Source: Selenomonadales bacterium UBA7018 (GTDB lineage: Bacteria; Bacillota; Negativicutes; Selenomonadales; Selenomonadaceae). Taken from it: DNA of 27,087 nucleotides. The position numbers were made by a program, and so were the translations under genes. Within the stretch, counting starts at the first letter, position 1; each line of letters opens with the position of its first letter. Positions 14,990 through 22,878 of this stretch are shown in pieces. The DNA is taken from assembly GCA_002448305.1 (NCBI GenBank), contig DJWY01000019.1:1-27087 (forward strand). The letters run 5' to 3'. A model generated the notes under the pieces. That model did not search any database. It was not told the origin of the DNA and saw nothing but the letters and a program-made list of their open reading frames with translations.

Positions 14990-16423
14990 TTAATCGTCGG
15001 TAGCGACGACGTGCTTAACGTCATAATATTGAGCAACTAACATATTCAAATAGAAATGCGGATTATCAGTAATACCCGCGAAAAATTTCAGATTAGGAAC
15101 CGCGCTCCGGTCGCCTTGAATTTTTTCAAAGCGATGACGAATTGGCATTATCGGCATAGGAATTGGGTCAAGGTGCGTGTTGCGCTCAATGTAGCGGACT
15201 TGTCGCCGCGCCGCGTTGAAAATGGAAATGTCGACGTAGACAAAAGTTAGAAAGTAGGAAATTAGGACGGACGTTAAAGCAATCGAAATGCCGCGTTGAA
15301 ATTTCTTCGGCAAGTTCAGCGAAATTTTAAGGTGTTGCCGCTCCCATTCTAAAATTGCGCTCGTCGACGCGACTAATATAAAAGCCAATGACGGCACCGA
15401 TACGCACAAATTAAATTCGGGCGCGAGAAGCATTACGGTCGGCACGAGCAAGCCTGCTACCGTGAACGCTAACATTAAAATTTCCGCCGTCGTTAAATTG
15501 CCCGCCTTGCGCCGCAAAAAATATATGAACATGGGAATTAAAGCTAGGCAATCCGCCGCAATCACTTTGTCGAAACCGTTCGTCAAGTTCTCGAAAAAAA
15601 TTTCTAGCGTGTATTGGAAGTTCGGATAAATCCAATCCAATCGCGCAAAATTTCCCGGCGCAAGAATCATGAACGCGCAACCGATTATCAACGCCAAAAG
15701 CCCCGCTATCATCCACACGCGGAAGATATTTCGCGCCTTGCACATGATAACTAGAAAAATCGTTAGAAAAATCGTCGCCAATGCGCCCGCCTCATTCGAC
15801 CATCCCGCCATTAGTCCAAGCAAAATCATTAGCAGGAAATTTAAAATTGAATTGCCCGCCTCGCCCGACCGCAACGCTTTTACATACGGCGTCAAGAAAA
15901 ATAATTGGAAAAACGACATCCAAAGATAATTGCATGCGCCCGTTAGCCAAAATAAACTCATAAGCGACGCCGCCGCAAATATGAAGAAGCTTAAGAAAAT
16001 CCATATCAATGCTTGCCGCGAAATTTTTAGCCACGTGTTAGACAGATTTATTATCGTCAGAATCAGGAAGATAAAAATTATGGTGTTCGCCACGTCGAAA
16101 ACGGGCTTGCCGAGCCAGATAAAAAATTGCGCAAGTCCGTTAGCGAAAATTCTGCCGCCCCATGTGAAGTAATGCGACTCCATAGATTGAAAAATATCGT
16201 TCATGGATTCGACGCGCTGACGAGTTTCAATTTCCTCCGAGCCGAAATACATCTTGTCCAAATTGCCGCCGTTCGCGCCGTCCCAGATAAAGGCGTAGGC
16301 GTAATCGTCGTGACTTAGCGGCAAAAGCGTCGTTCGCACGAAGAAAAATCCCGCGAAAGTTACAAATAGAATCAGCGAGCGCGAAGAATTCAGCGTTTGA
16401 TTGATGAATTGAAAAAAGGTCAA
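14990..16423 (-). CDS. polytopic membrane protein, DUF6056-like
   Basis: A 477-residue protein with about ten to eleven hydrophobic segments, for example 17-37, 111-130, 141-170, 205-225 and 243-262. An external-looking loop after the first segment has the LSHDDYAYAF motif, and a later GWSNEAGALA motif lies next to a membrane segment. That layout (an acidic DD near the first loop, many helices, a C-terminal soluble tail) resembles DUF6056 and GT-C-type lipid-linked sugar transferases. I think DUF6056 is the best name, but substrate and activity are unknown. The start is TTG at 16423 with AAGGAG 7 bases upstream; no ATG start would fit. It follows sir2 by 12 bases. Confidence 0.7.
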   Translation of the reverse strand: MTFFQFINQTLNSSRSLILFVTFAGFFFVRTTLLPLSHDDYAYAFIWDGANGGNLDKMYFGSEEIETRQRVESMNDIFQSMESHYFTWGGRIFANGLAQFFIWLGKPVFDVANTIIFIFLILTIINLSNTWLKISRQALIWIFLSFFIFAAASLMSLFWLTGACNYLWMSFFQLFFLTPYVKALRSGEAGNSILNFLLMILLGLMAGWSNEAGALATIFLTIFLVIMCKARNIFRVWMIAGLLALIIGCAFMILAPGNFARLDWIYPNFQYTLEIFFENLTNGFDKVIAADCLALIPMFIYFLRRKAGNLTTAEILMLAFTVAGLLVPTVMLLAPEFNLCVSVPSLAFILVASTSAILEWERQHLKISLNLPKKFQRGISIALTSVLISYFLTFVYVDISIFNAARRQVRYIERNTHLDPIPMPIMPIRHRFEKIQGDRSAVPNLKFFAGITDNPHFYLNMLVAQYYDVKHVVATDD

Positions 16424-16435
16424 AGAAATATCTCC

Positions 16436-17173
16436 TTACTTCAACAGCGCGACGGCTTTAGATAAAGTTTCGCCGATTGGTTCGCGGATAACAAGTTCGG
16501 CATCGGCGTCGGCATGCGTGGCAGTTTTGTTTATTAAAACTAAATGCTGCCCGCGAAAATAATCAATCAGCCCCGCCGCAGGATAGACGATTAAACTTGT
16601 GCCGCCAACAATCAGAGTATCAGCGTCGGCAATGGCACGAATTGAATTGGAAATGGTGTCGCTATCGAGACCTTCGCCGTAGAGGACAACGTCCGGCTTG
16701 ACAATTCCGCCACATTTTTCGCAGTGAGGCACGGGAATATTTTTCATGACAAAATCAATGTCATACTTCGCGCCGCACTTGACGCAGTAACTGCGCCTAA
16801 TTGAGCCGTGCAATTCATAAACGACTTTCGAGCCGGCGACTTGATGAAGTCCGTCAATATTCTGCGTGACGACCGCGCTTAAAATTCCGCGCCGCTCCAA
16901 CTCGGCAAGCGCAATGTGACCGGCATTGGGTTTTGCGTCGAGATAAACAAAACGTTCGCGATAGAAGGCGAAAAATTCTTCAGGGTGCGTTACAAAAAAG
17001 CTGTGTGATGCCATTTCCTCCGGCGAGAAAGTTTGATTGAGTTTCTGATTGTAAATGCCCGACGCGCTCCGAAAATCCGGAATTCCAGATTCAGTCGACA
17101 TGCCCGCGCCGCCGAAAAATACCGCGCTAGCACTTTGCGATAAAATCTTGGCTAGCTTCTCTATGTTCGTCAT
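16436..17173 (-). CDS. NAD-dependent protein deacetylase, sirtuin family
   Basis: A Sir2-type deacylase of 245 residues that removes acyl groups from lysines, consuming NAD and giving nicotinamide and O-acyl-ADP-ribose. Motifs in order: GGAGMSTESGIPDFRS (NAD binding), TQNIDGLHQVAG, the catalytic histidine in YELHGS, and a Cys4 zinc module CVKC...CEKC. Then KPDVVLYGE, VGGTSLIVYPAAGL and a late INKTAT. The M-S-T-E-S-G and V-Y-P-A variants are typical of the bacterial Sir2Tm-like group. The ATG has CGGAGG upstream and a clear promoter. It heads the operon with the membrane protein and HinT. The symbol cobB is often used for this family, but I leave it empty. Confidence 0.94.
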   Translation of the reverse strand: MTNIEKLAKILSQSASAVFFGGAGMSTESGIPDFRSASGIYNQKLNQTFSPEEMASHSFFVTHPEEFFAFYRERFVYLDAKPNAGHIALAELERRGILSAVVTQNIDGLHQVAGSKVVYELHGSIRRSYCVKCGAKYDIDFVMKNIPVPHCEKCGGIVKPDVVLYGEGLDSDTISNSIRAIADADTLIVGGTSLIVYPAAGLIDYFRGQHLVLINKTATHADADAELVIREPIGETLSKAVALLK

Positions 17174-17200
17174 TTTAATTCCTCCGAATGTTTTCTAAAG

Positions 17201-17229
17201 ATTTTAATTCAACACGCAGATTTTGGCAA
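17201..17229 (-). promoter_or_regulatory. promoter of the sir2 operon
   Basis: Minus-strand TTGCCA (17229-17224) and TAAAAT (17206-17201) are 17 bases apart, about 28 bases from the sir2 ATG. The divergent metQ promoter begins seven bases away. Confidence 0.6.
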
Positions 17230-17235
17230 CTTACC

Positions 17236-17263
17236 TTGAATTTTATTTTGCATTTGATATAAT
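17236..17263 (+). promoter_or_regulatory. metQ promoter
   Basis: TTGAAT (17236-17241) and a perfect TATAAT (17258-17263) are 16 bases apart, with the GC-rich GCGGCGC after the -10. The leader to the ATG is only about 25 bases, so no riboswitch is possible here. Confidence 0.65.
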
Positions 17264-17294
17264 GCGGCGCAGAAATTATAAGGAGGTAATATTT

Positions 17295-18122
17295 ATGAAG
17301 GGAAAATTTTTAGCGGCGATAACTTTAGCAATGTCGCTTTTGCTGACGGGTTGCGGCGGCGGTAGCGATAAACCTGCTGATAAACCGGCGGCAGGTTCCG
17401 AAGCAACTTTGAAAATCGGCGCGACGCCCGCTCCGCACTCGGAAATTTTGGAGCAGATTAAGCCCAACCTCAAGGAGCAGGGAATTAATCTTGAGATTAT
17501 CGAGTTCAATGACTATGTGCAACCGAATATCGCGCTTAACGATAAGGAACTTGACGCAAACTTTTTCCAGCACGAACCGTATCTTAACGACTTCATCAAA
17601 GAACATAAAGATATGAAATTGAAGAACGCGGGTGGCGTGCACGTCGAGCCTATGGGCATTTATTCCAGCAAGATTAAGGATTTGAAAGAACTTGCCGACG
17701 GCGCGACGGTTTCAATCCCCAACGACCCGACTAACGGAGGACGCGCTCTCCTTCTCCTGCAAAAAGCTAATCTGCTCAAACTCAAGGACGGCACCGGCGC
17801 AGAAGCGACCCTTCAAGACATTGCCGAGAATACTAAGAACTTGAACATTCAGGAAGTCGAAGCGGCGCAACTTCCGCGCACACTCGACGACGTGGACATT
17901 TCGATTATCAACACGAACTTTGCGTTAAATGCCGACCTAAACCCCATGAAAGACGCGCTGTTCATTGAAGATAAGGATTCGCCGTATGTCAATATAATTG
18001 CGGTGCGCGACGGCGACGAGAATCGCGACGAGATTAAGAAACTTTTGACGGCGATTAAATCCGACAAGGTTAAAAAATTTATCGAAGACAAATACAAGGG
18101 CGCGATTGTTCCTGCGTTCTAA
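17295..18122 (+). CDS. metQ: methionine-type ABC transporter substrate-binding lipoprotein
   Basis: A 275-residue extracytoplasmic lipoprotein of the NlpA/MetQ family, which delivers methionine or related amino acids to a MetNI permease. The signal peptide MKGKFLAAITLAMSLLLTGC carries a lipobox with the lipidated C20. The mature protein has LKIGATPAPHSEIL, the EFNDYVQPNIALNDKELDAN region with FFQHEPYL, and VSIPNDPTNGGRALLLLQ, all family hallmarks. The ATG at 17295 has a perfect AGGAGG; an upstream in-frame ATG at 17223 overlaps the promoter and is not used. No metN or metI is adjacent, so it is an orphan binding protein in this window. Its ligand could differ from methionine. Confidence 0.92.
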   Translation: MKGKFLAAITLAMSLLLTGCGGGSDKPADKPAAGSEATLKIGATPAPHSEILEQIKPNLKEQGINLEIIEFNDYVQPNIALNDKELDANFFQHEPYLNDFIKEHKDMKLKNAGGVHVEPMGIYSSKIKDLKELADGATVSIPNDPTNGGRALLLLQKANLLKLKDGTGAEATLQDIAENTKNLNIQEVEAAQLPRTLDDVDISIINTNFALNADLNPMKDALFIEDKDSPYVNIIAVRDGDENRDEIKKLLTAIKSDKVKKFIEDKYKGAIVPAF

Positions 18123-18210
18123 AATTTTAAGCGAAACTAGCGAAACGCAGTGGAGCATATGAACGCGGCGACAAAGCTCGAATAGTTAAACGGTCAATCG
18201 CGACCGCTGG

Positions 18211-18237
18211 ATGCAACGTCACGTTGCATTTTTTTTT
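18211..18237 (+). terminator. metQ terminator
   Basis: ATGCAAC (18211-18217) pairs with GTTGCAT (18223-18229) around a GTCAC loop, followed by a run of eight Ts. The right arm doubles as the -35 of the suf promoter. The 18123-18210 stretch before it has a duplicated AGCGAAAC and a short CGGTC/GACCG hairpin but no gene. Confidence 0.85.
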
Positions 18238-18252
18238 GTCTGTGTGTAAAAT
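18224..18252 (+). promoter_or_regulatory. suf operon promoter overlapping the metQ terminator
   Basis: TTGCAT (18224-18229), inside the right arm of the terminator stem, and TAAAAT (18247-18252) are separated by 17 bases made up largely of the terminator's T run. The first gene's GAGGTGAG and ATG at 18274 follow. Confidence 0.5.
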
Positions 18253-18273
18253 ATTTTCAAACGAGGTGAGCAT

Positions 18274-19014
18274 ATGGACGAAAAAATTTTGGGAGAAATG
18301 CCGCTAAAGTCGTGGCGGTGGCTGGGCGTAAACGAGCTAAAGACTTCCGCGCAGGTCGAAGAAAAAATTATCACGGTCGGCGACGGCGAAACGCAAAAAA
18401 TTTCAGAGATAAACCTTGCCGATAAAAACATTGCGCGGCGGATAAAAATTTTGGTCGGGAAATCTGCGCGGGTGGAATTTATCACGGCGGATTTAGGACG
18501 CGGCGATTATTCAGCGGACGTGGAAATTGATTTGCGCGGCGATGATTCTTCAGCGGACTTGGACGCGGTTTATTTTGGCGACGGCAAGCGCAAGTTAGAT
18601 TTTAATTTCGTGATTCGTCAGCGCGGCAAACGAACTTCAGCAAATATGAATGTACGCGGGGCTTTAACCGAACATTGCGATAAAATTTTTCGCGGGACAT
18701 TGGATTTTCAGCGCGGGTCGAAAGGTTCAACGGGTCGCGAACTTGAAGAAGTAATAATTCTTTCGTCGGGTACGCGCAATCGTTCCGTGCCGCTAATGCT
18801 TGCCGCAGAGGACGAAGTTGACGGGCACCACGCGGTTTCAATCGGACGGCTTGACGAAGAAAAAATTTTCTATCTGATGAGTCGCGGGCTTGATATGGTA
18901 GAAACGGAAAAGTTAATCGTTGAGGCGGCATTTAATCCTGTCGTTGATAAAATTTCTGATGAAAAACTGCGCGGCGAGCTGTTAGAAAATTTGCAGAGGA
19001 GGCTTGCAAAATGA
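18274..19014 (+). CDS. sufD: SufD-like Fe-S cluster assembly protein (short form)
   Basis: SufD is a scaffold partner of SufB and SufC in Fe-S cluster assembly. This 246-residue version lacks most of the N-terminal region of the roughly 420-residue enterobacterial SufD and consists of the beta-helix core plus the C-terminal helical part. The core shows KIFRGTLDFQRGSKGSTGRE, a motif shared by SufB and SufD. The end shows the signature AEDEVDGHHAVSIGRLDEEKIFYLMSRG and the EAAFNPVVDKI helix. It lacks the cluster-binding cysteine features expected of SufB. No sufB or sufC is beside it. It is the first gene of its transcript and its TGA overlaps the next ATG (ATGA), coupling it to a nuclease-fold gene. 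Confidence 0.85.
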   Translation: MDEKILGEMPLKSWRWLGVNELKTSAQVEEKIITVGDGETQKISEINLADKNIARRIKILVGKSARVEFITADLGRGDYSADVEIDLRGDDSSADLDAVYFGDGKRKLDFNFVIRQRGKRTSANMNVRGALTEHCDKIFRGTLDFQRGSKGSTGRELEEVIILSSGTRNRSVPLMLAAEDEVDGHHAVSIGRLDEEKIFYLMSRGLDMVETEKLIVEAAFNPVVDKISDEKLRGELLENLQRRLAK

Positions 19015-20177
19015 TTGAACGCGAATTGACTGGCTTAATGTACGAGCTTTTATCGCCAATGGAAAATCCCGAACGCGGGCGGCTCTATCTCGAATTGTTT
19101 GATAAACACGTTCTGCGCCTTGATATGACGGCGGCGGAATTGGACAGCGCGAAAGTTTACGGCGAATATCCAACGCAACTTATAGGAAACACGCGCTATA
19201 TCGATTTGGCAATCATCACAAATCAGCGTTTCATTCCGATTGAAGTCAAGATAGGTGATGACTACAGCGAACAAGAAAATCAATGTTGCGATTATTGGCG
19301 TGAGGCAGAAGAATATCACAAACAAAACGCTTTTAGCAAACCGCCCATTCTCTACTACTTGACGCCGGAAGGAGATTCGCCTTCACGGGAAAGCGCGGGC
19401 GATTTTGGATTCCCAGACAAGTCAAATTTCATTCGCTCCGATAAAATAGATGCCGTTGCGTTTAGTTCGGAAGGTTTTAATTGGATTGCTGATTGCGAGG
19501 ATAATCCGCCAAAAAATATTTTTCAGAAAAACAATTTGGAACGCCTTTACAATGAAATTGACAAAATGATTAAAAGAACTGATTCACAACGTCAAGTGGA
19601 AGGAATTATGCACAAATTTTTCACGACACTAGACAAAAGATTTGACGAAGATTTTTGCAAGAAATATCATCTTAAGCGCGGCGGTAGCAAACGTATGGAA
19701 ATCGGCGATTGCTATACTTATAAGCGATATATCGACAGATTTTTTGGCAGAGCATTTTCTTGGTCTAGTATCTGTCTCCAATGCGCAGACGTAAAGCTTG
19801 ACGACGACAAGGAACTTTGGTTTCGAGTGGGCTGTTACAATGGTGCATACAACGAGCTTGGCGAATCAACGGCGTTTTGCGCGGGCTTTATGATTTTTTC
19901 TCACGAGATAAAAGAAGGGCTTTATAAAGAGTTGGATATTAAGCAATTACTCGGCGGAAGAAATATTTTGCCACAGGAAATCGTCGACGAATATGATAAA
20001 AAATTCAACGGTTTAGTCGGTAGAATTGATTTGCACGACGAGCAGGGTAATCTCATTTATTTTACTGACGTTTATAAAACTTTAGCGCAGTTCAGGACGC
20101 AAAAAGACATTGACCGCGCAGTTGAAAGGGCTATGACGGAAATTGAAGCCCTTCTAAGGAGATTTGTTTATGGATAA
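19011..20177 (+). CDS. PD-(D/E)XK-superfamily nuclease-like protein
   Basis: A 388-residue protein whose first 110 residues fit the PD-(D/E)XK fold. D65 lies in TRYIDLAII, E78 and K80 in FIPIEVKIG, and a following helix carries QENQCCDYW (Q91, Y95), the Q-x-x-x-Y pattern of the PDDEXK_4 group. The rest (about 180-385) is an unassigned domain with KRYIDRFFGRAFSW and LWFRVGCYNGAY. Such proteins are usually found near phage or defence genes, or as stand-alone genes. Here it overlaps sufD by four bases (ATGA) and sufS by eight, so it is translated as part of the suf operon. Catalytic residues look intact. Whether it cuts DNA is not shown by the sequence alone. Confidence 0.8.
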   Translation: MIERELTGLMYELLSPMENPERGRLYLELFDKHVLRLDMTAAELDSAKVYGEYPTQLIGNTRYIDLAIITNQRFIPIEVKIGDDYSEQENQCCDYWREAEEYHKQNAFSKPPILYYLTPEGDSPSRESAGDFGFPDKSNFIRSDKIDAVAFSSEGFNWIADCEDNPPKNIFQKNNLERLYNEIDKMIKRTDSQRQVEGIMHKFFTTLDKRFDEDFCKKYHLKRGGSKRMEIGDCYTYKRYIDRFFGRAFSWSSICLQCADVKLDDDKELWFRVGCYNGAYNELGESTAFCAGFMIFSHEIKEGLYKELDIKQLLGGRNILPQEIVDEYDKKFNGLVGRIDLHDEQGNLIYFTDVYKTLAQFRTQKDIDRAVERAMTEIEALLRRFVYG

Positions 20178-21387
20178 AAATTTTTTGAACGACTTCCCGA
20201 TATTGCGCAGTAAAATGAACAGACACCAAATCGCCTACTTGGACAACGGCGCGACAACGCAGAAGCCCGAAAGCGTCGTCCGTTCGATTTGCGGCTACTA
20301 CGGCGGGTGCAATGCCAATCCTCATCGCGGAGTATACGAATTGAGCGTTAGAGCGACCAAAATTTACGAAGACGCCCGCCGCAAGGTTGCGAAATTTATA
20401 AATGCGCGACCGAAGGAAATTATTTTCACGAAAAACGCAACCGAATCGCTAAATCTTGTCGCCTACAGCTACGGACTAAACAATCTGCGCGGCGGCGACG
20501 AAATTTTAATCACAATCGCCGAGCACCACTCAAATTTAGTTCCTTGGCAGAGAGTGGCTCAGGCGACCGGCACGAAATTGAATTATATTTATCTAAATGC
20601 GGACGGAAATCTTTCGCAAGCGGATATTGATAAAAAACTTTCTAATCGCACGAAAATTTTAGCCGTCACGCAAATTTCAAACGTCTTAGGGCTTGTCAAC
20701 GACGTTAAAAAACTTGCCGCGCAGGCGCACGAAGTCGGAGCGGTCGTAGTAGTCGACGGAGCGCAATCAGTGCCGCATATCCCCGTTGACGTGCAAAACC
20801 TTGACGCGGATTTTCTAGCTTTTTCCGGACATAAAATGTTATCGCCAATGGGAATAGGAATTTTATATGGCAAGCGAAAAATTTTGGAAGAAATGCCGCC
20901 GTTTTTGAGTGGCGGAGATATGATTGAATACGTCGAAGAGCAAGCCACAACTTACGCCGAACTTCCGCAGAAATTTGAGGCAGGAACGCAAAATGTTGGC
21001 GGGGCAGCTGGTCTTAGCGCGGCGATTGATTATCTGCAAGGCGTCGGATTCGATAATATCGAGCGCATAGAAAACGACTTGACAACCTACACAATTTCCG
21101 AGCTGAAAAAATTACCTTATGTCGAGCTTTACGGTTGCGACGCGCCAAATAAGGTTGGGATTGTCACTTTCAATATAAAAGATGTTCACCCGCACGACGT
21201 AGCTACGATTCTTGACGCGGAAGGCGTCGCGATACGAGCCGGACACCATTGCGCCCAACCGCTGATGAAATTTTTGGGTCAAAATGCGACATGCCGAGCG
21301 AGTTTTTATTTTTACAACACGCGGCGCGACGTTGAGCGACTAATCGAGGCAGTTCAAAAGGTTAGGGGGATAATGCATATTGCTTGA
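20170..21387 (+). CDS. sufS: cysteine desulfurase, SufS type
   Basis: SufS is a PLP enzyme that takes sulfur from cysteine and hands it to SufU for Fe-S assembly. It has 405 residues, the normal length. Hallmarks are YLDNGATTQKP near the start, the HH motif in AEHHSNLVPW, the cofactor lysine K222 in FSGHKMLSPMGIG, and the catalytic cysteine C361 in RAGHHCAQPLM on the typical SufS loop. The ATG at 20170 has AAGGAG seven bases upstream and lies within the last eight bases of the nuclease gene. SufU starts inside its last eight bases. The tight order sufS-sufU matches the Gram-positive SUF system. Confidence 0.97.
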   Translation: MDKNFLNDFPILRSKMNRHQIAYLDNGATTQKPESVVRSICGYYGGCNANPHRGVYELSVRATKIYEDARRKVAKFINARPKEIIFTKNATESLNLVAYSYGLNNLRGGDEILITIAEHHSNLVPWQRVAQATGTKLNYIYLNADGNLSQADIDKKLSNRTKILAVTQISNVLGLVNDVKKLAAQAHEVGAVVVVDGAQSVPHIPVDVQNLDADFLAFSGHKMLSPMGIGILYGKRKILEEMPPFLSGGDMIEYVEEQATTYAELPQKFEAGTQNVGGAAGLSAAIDYLQGVGFDNIERIENDLTTYTISELKKLPYVELYGCDAPNKVGIVTFNIKDVHPHDVATILDAEGVAIRAGHHCAQPLMKFLGQNATCRASFYFYNTRRDVERLIEAVQKVRGIMHIA

Positions 21388-21805
21388 AAACATTTACACA
21401 GAACTAATCGCCGAGCACAGCCAATCTAAAGAAAATCGGCGACAACTTGAGCACGCTACGACAAAAGAGCGCGGACATAATCCCAGTTGCGGCGACGAAA
21501 TAACTTTGGAGTTAGAAATTGCCGACGGCGTGATAAAAGACGCGGCGTTCAGCGGCGTAGGTTGCGCGATTTCGCAAGCGTCAACTGATATGATGATTGA
21601 TTTAATGCGCGGCAAAAAAATTGATGAGGCAAAGCGTCTCGCCGAACTTTTTATAGATATGATTCACGGCGACATAACCGACGACGCCGAACTTGAGGAG
21701 CTTGACGAAGCGGCGGCGTTAAAAAATATTTCGACAATGCCCGCCCGCGTCAAATGTGCAACGCTCGCTTGGCACACGCTAGACACGGCGATTAAAGGGC
21801 GGTGA
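21380..21805 (+). CDS. sufU: SufU zinc-dependent sulfur-transfer protein
   Basis: SufU accepts persulfide sulfur from SufS. This 141-residue copy has the three conserved cysteines and the aspartate of the zinc site: C37 and D39 in NPSCGDE, C62 in GVGCAISQAS, and C126 in RVKCATLAW. The insertion between the second and third cysteines distinguishes SufU from IscU and is present (about residues 80-110). The start is TTG at 21380, overlapping sufS by eight bases, with AGGGGG ten bases upstream. The stop overlaps a GTG in front of prfA, or lies five bases before the TTG preferred there. Confidence 0.95.
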   Translation: MLENIYTELIAEHSQSKENRRQLEHATTKERGHNPSCGDEITLELEIADGVIKDAAFSGVGCAISQASTDMMIDLMRGKKIDEAKRLAELFIDMIHGDITDDAELEELDEAAALKNISTMPARVKCATLAWHTLDTAIKGR

Positions 21806-21810
21806 TAAGT

Positions 21811-22878
21811 TTGCTAGAAAAATTTCAAAAGGTCGAAGAACATTTTGCAGAAGTCGAAGCGCGATTAGGCGACCCTGCAGTCGTTTCCGATGTTGATAAA
21901 TTTACCAAACTCACTCGCGAACACGCCGCGCTTTTGCCTATCGTTAAAAAGCTACGCGAATACAAAAAAACCCTCGCGCAGATTGACGAGGATAAAAATT
22001 TATTGGCGACTTCAACCGACGAAGACTTGAAAACTTTAGCGGCGGAAGAACTTGCCGAACTTAAAAAGTCTAAAGCCGATATGGATTCAGAATTGCCGAT
22101 TTTACTTTTGCCCAAAGACCCTAATGATGATAAAAATGTCGTTATGGAAATTCGCGGGGGTGTCGGCGGCGACGAAGCCGGACTTTTCGCGGCGGATTTG
22201 TTCAGAATGTATGTTCGCTACGCCGAGCGGCAAGGCTGGAATGTCGATATTGTCGATACAAGCCCGACGAGTTTAGGCGGCTTTAAGGAAATTATTTTCA
22301 CGGTCGACGGTGCGGGCGCGTTCAGCAAGCTCAAATACGAAAGCGGCGTTCATCGTGTCCAAAGAATTCCCGTAACTGAAAGCGGCGGAAGAATTCATAC
22401 AAGCGCAGTTACGGTCGTCGTCATGCCCGAAGCCGAAGAAGTAGACGTTGTGATTAATCCCGCCGATTTGCGCATTGATACCTACTGCGCGAGCGGCGCG
22501 GGCGGGCAATACGTCAACCGCACTGAAACCGCCATTAGAATTACCCACTTGCCGACCGGAATTGTTGTCCAGTGTCAGGACGAAAAATCCCAACTCAAGA
22601 ATAAGGAAAAGGCTATGCGCGTCCTGCGTGCCCGCGTGAAAGATGCCGCCATTCGCAGACAAAATGCCGAGATTGCCGCCGATAGGAAAAATCAAGTTGG
22701 CACCGGCGATAGAAGCGAACGTATTCGCACTTACAATTTCCCGCAAGGGCGCGTTACTGACCACAGAATTGGCTTGACGCTCTACAAGATTGAATCCATT
22801 TTGAACGGCGACCTTGACGAAATTATCAACGCGCTGATAACTGCCGACCGCTCAAAGAAATTGGCGGAAGAAAATTAA
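21811..22878 (+). CDS. prfA: peptide chain release factor 1
   Basis: RF1 recognises UAA and UAG stop codons. The 355-residue length is standard. The recognition loop reads RIPVTESGGRIHTSA, with the P-x-T tripeptide of RF1 rather than the S-P-F of RF2. The catalytic GGQ is in SGAGGQYVNRTETAIRI, a slight variation from the usual GGQHVNKTDSAVRI. I choose TTG 21811 (MLEKFQKVEEHF) because GGTGA lies five bases upstream and homologues begin there; GTG 21802, overlapping sufU by four bases, is the alternative. prmC, the usual neighbour that methylates the GGQ glutamine, is not next to it. The stop abuts the opposing hydrolase gene with no gap and no terminator hairpin. Confidence 0.96.
   Translation: MLEKFQKVEEHFAEVEARLGDPAVVSDVDKFTKLTREHAALLPIVKKLREYKKTLAQIDEDKNLLATSTDEDLKTLAAEELAELKKSKADMDSELPILLLPKDPNDDKNVVMEIRGGVGGDEAGLFAADLFRMYVRYAERQGWNVDIVDTSPTSLGGFKEIIFTVDGAGAFSKLKYESGVHRVQRIPVTESGGRIHTSAVTVVVMPEAEEVDVVINPADLRIDTYCASGAGGQYVNRTETAIRITHLPTGIVVQCQDEKSQLKNKEKAMRVLRARVKDAAIRRQNAEIAADRKNQVGTGDRSERIRTYNFPQGRVTDHRIGLTLYKIESILNGDLDEIINALITADRSKKLAEEN

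Noticed and set aside
17264..17294. SAM or T-box riboswitch before metQ
   Set aside because: The leader after the promoter is about 25 bases, too short for either.
18123..18210. Duplicated AGCGAAAC after metQ as a short CRISPR-like repeat
   Set aside because: Two eight-base copies two bases apart do not form an array; no spacer and no other copies.
22273..22764. 163-residue minus-strand frame inside prfA
   Set aside because: Lies entirely opposite a clear, conserved gene and has no start signal; codon shadow.
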